Source of the DNA: an uncultured Clostridia bacterium
GTDB taxonomy: Bacteria; Bacillota; Clostridia; Christensenellales; CAG-917
Direction: 5' to 3'
Assembly: GCA_947589635.1 (NCBI GenBank)
Contig: CANQCC010000026.1
Location: 1 to 13,642, forward strand
Length of the DNA stretch: 13,642 nucleotides
Shown: in pieces, positions 13,550 through 13,642 of the stretch
Position numbering within the stretch: the first letter of the stretch is position 1
Layout: each line of letters starts with the position of its first letter
The notes under the pieces: model-generated
The model's input: the letters and a program-made list of their open reading frames with translations, nothing else
Told to the model about the DNA's origin: nothing
Databases searched by the model: none
Program-made: the position numbers and the translations under genes

Positions 13550-13579
13550 TTGACTTTTTTGCGCGCGTAGGTGTATACC
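13550..13579 (+). promoter_or_regulatory. Promoter of the divergent plus-strand gene
   Basis: TTGACT (13550-13555) and TATACC (13574-13579) are spaced by 18 bp. An 8-bp inverted repeat TACGCGCG/CGCGCGTA (13536-13543 and 13562-13569) flanks the -35 box and may be an operator. The predicted start near 13586 lies 15 nt before an ATG with a ribosome binding site. Confidence 0.6.
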
Positions 13580-13600
13580 ATTTTGACGAAAAGAGGGGTT

Positions 13601-13642
13601 ATGTCGGCTACGCTTATATCCGCATCTCAATATTTCGAGATT
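13601..13642 (+). CDS. Start of an unidentified plus-strand gene, cut by the right edge
   Basis: Only 14 codons are visible (MSATLISASQYFEI). The support is the layout: a promoter at 13550-13579, then AGAGGGG (13592-13598) just before the ATG, and an open frame to the window end. The fragment is too short to recognise. It diverges from the MATE gene, so a regulator is one possibility among many. Confidence 0.45.
   Translation, partial: MSATLISASQYFEI

Overview
The window reads as a chromosomal segment of a Gram-positive, Clostridia-like bacterium of the Bacillota. This is inferred from strong GGAGG-type ribosome binding sites, canonical TTGACA-17-TATAAT promoters, an FMN riboswitch upstream of an ECF-type vitamin transporter component, a type I-beta DAHP synthase heading an aromatic operon, and a membrane-anchored protein with BIG2 domains. 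No rRNA, tRNA, CRISPR array, insertion sequence or phage gene was seen. Base composition looks even across the window and nothing suggests recent transfer.

Left part (1-4040, minus strand): a tight shikimate/aromatic amino acid operon, read right to left: DAHP synthase (aroF), prephenate dehydrogenase (tyrA), 3-dehydroquinate synthase (aroB) and EPSP synthase (aroA, cut by the left edge). A consensus promoter is followed by an 18-codon leader ORF containing Phe-Ala-Phe-Tyr-Phe-Tyr-Phe-Gly-Tyr. Next come an intrinsic terminator and a competing antiterminator pairing. Together these are the parts of a classical ribosome-mediated Phe/Tyr attenuator, and this is the best regulatory find in the window.

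Centre left (4111-5405, plus strand): diverging from the aro operon, a consensus promoter drives an FMN riboswitch and a riboflavin-type ECF S component. That protein carries an unusual hydrophilic insert of about 120 residues between its membrane segments. A strong bidirectional terminator at 5364-5405 separates it from the convergent gene.

Centre right (5412-11564, minus strand): an ABC ATPase, a large ABC-2-type permease and a 971-residue membrane-anchored protein (two BIG2 domains plus a beta-helix-like C-terminal half) form a tight three-gene unit. Upstream lies a small, unrecognised membrane protein with its own consensus promoter. The function of this unit is unknown, and it is the best candidate for an undescribed system here.

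Right part (11747-13642): a MATE-family efflux pump on the minus strand, with a promoter and a roughly 125-nt leader containing an intrinsic terminator (a possible attenuator). A divergent promoter, RBS and ATG at the far right start a plus-strand gene of which only 14 codons are visible. Between the MATE gene and the small membrane protein gene lies a 20-bp hairpin of alternating purines and pyrimidines, whose G-U pairs fit only the minus-strand RNA.
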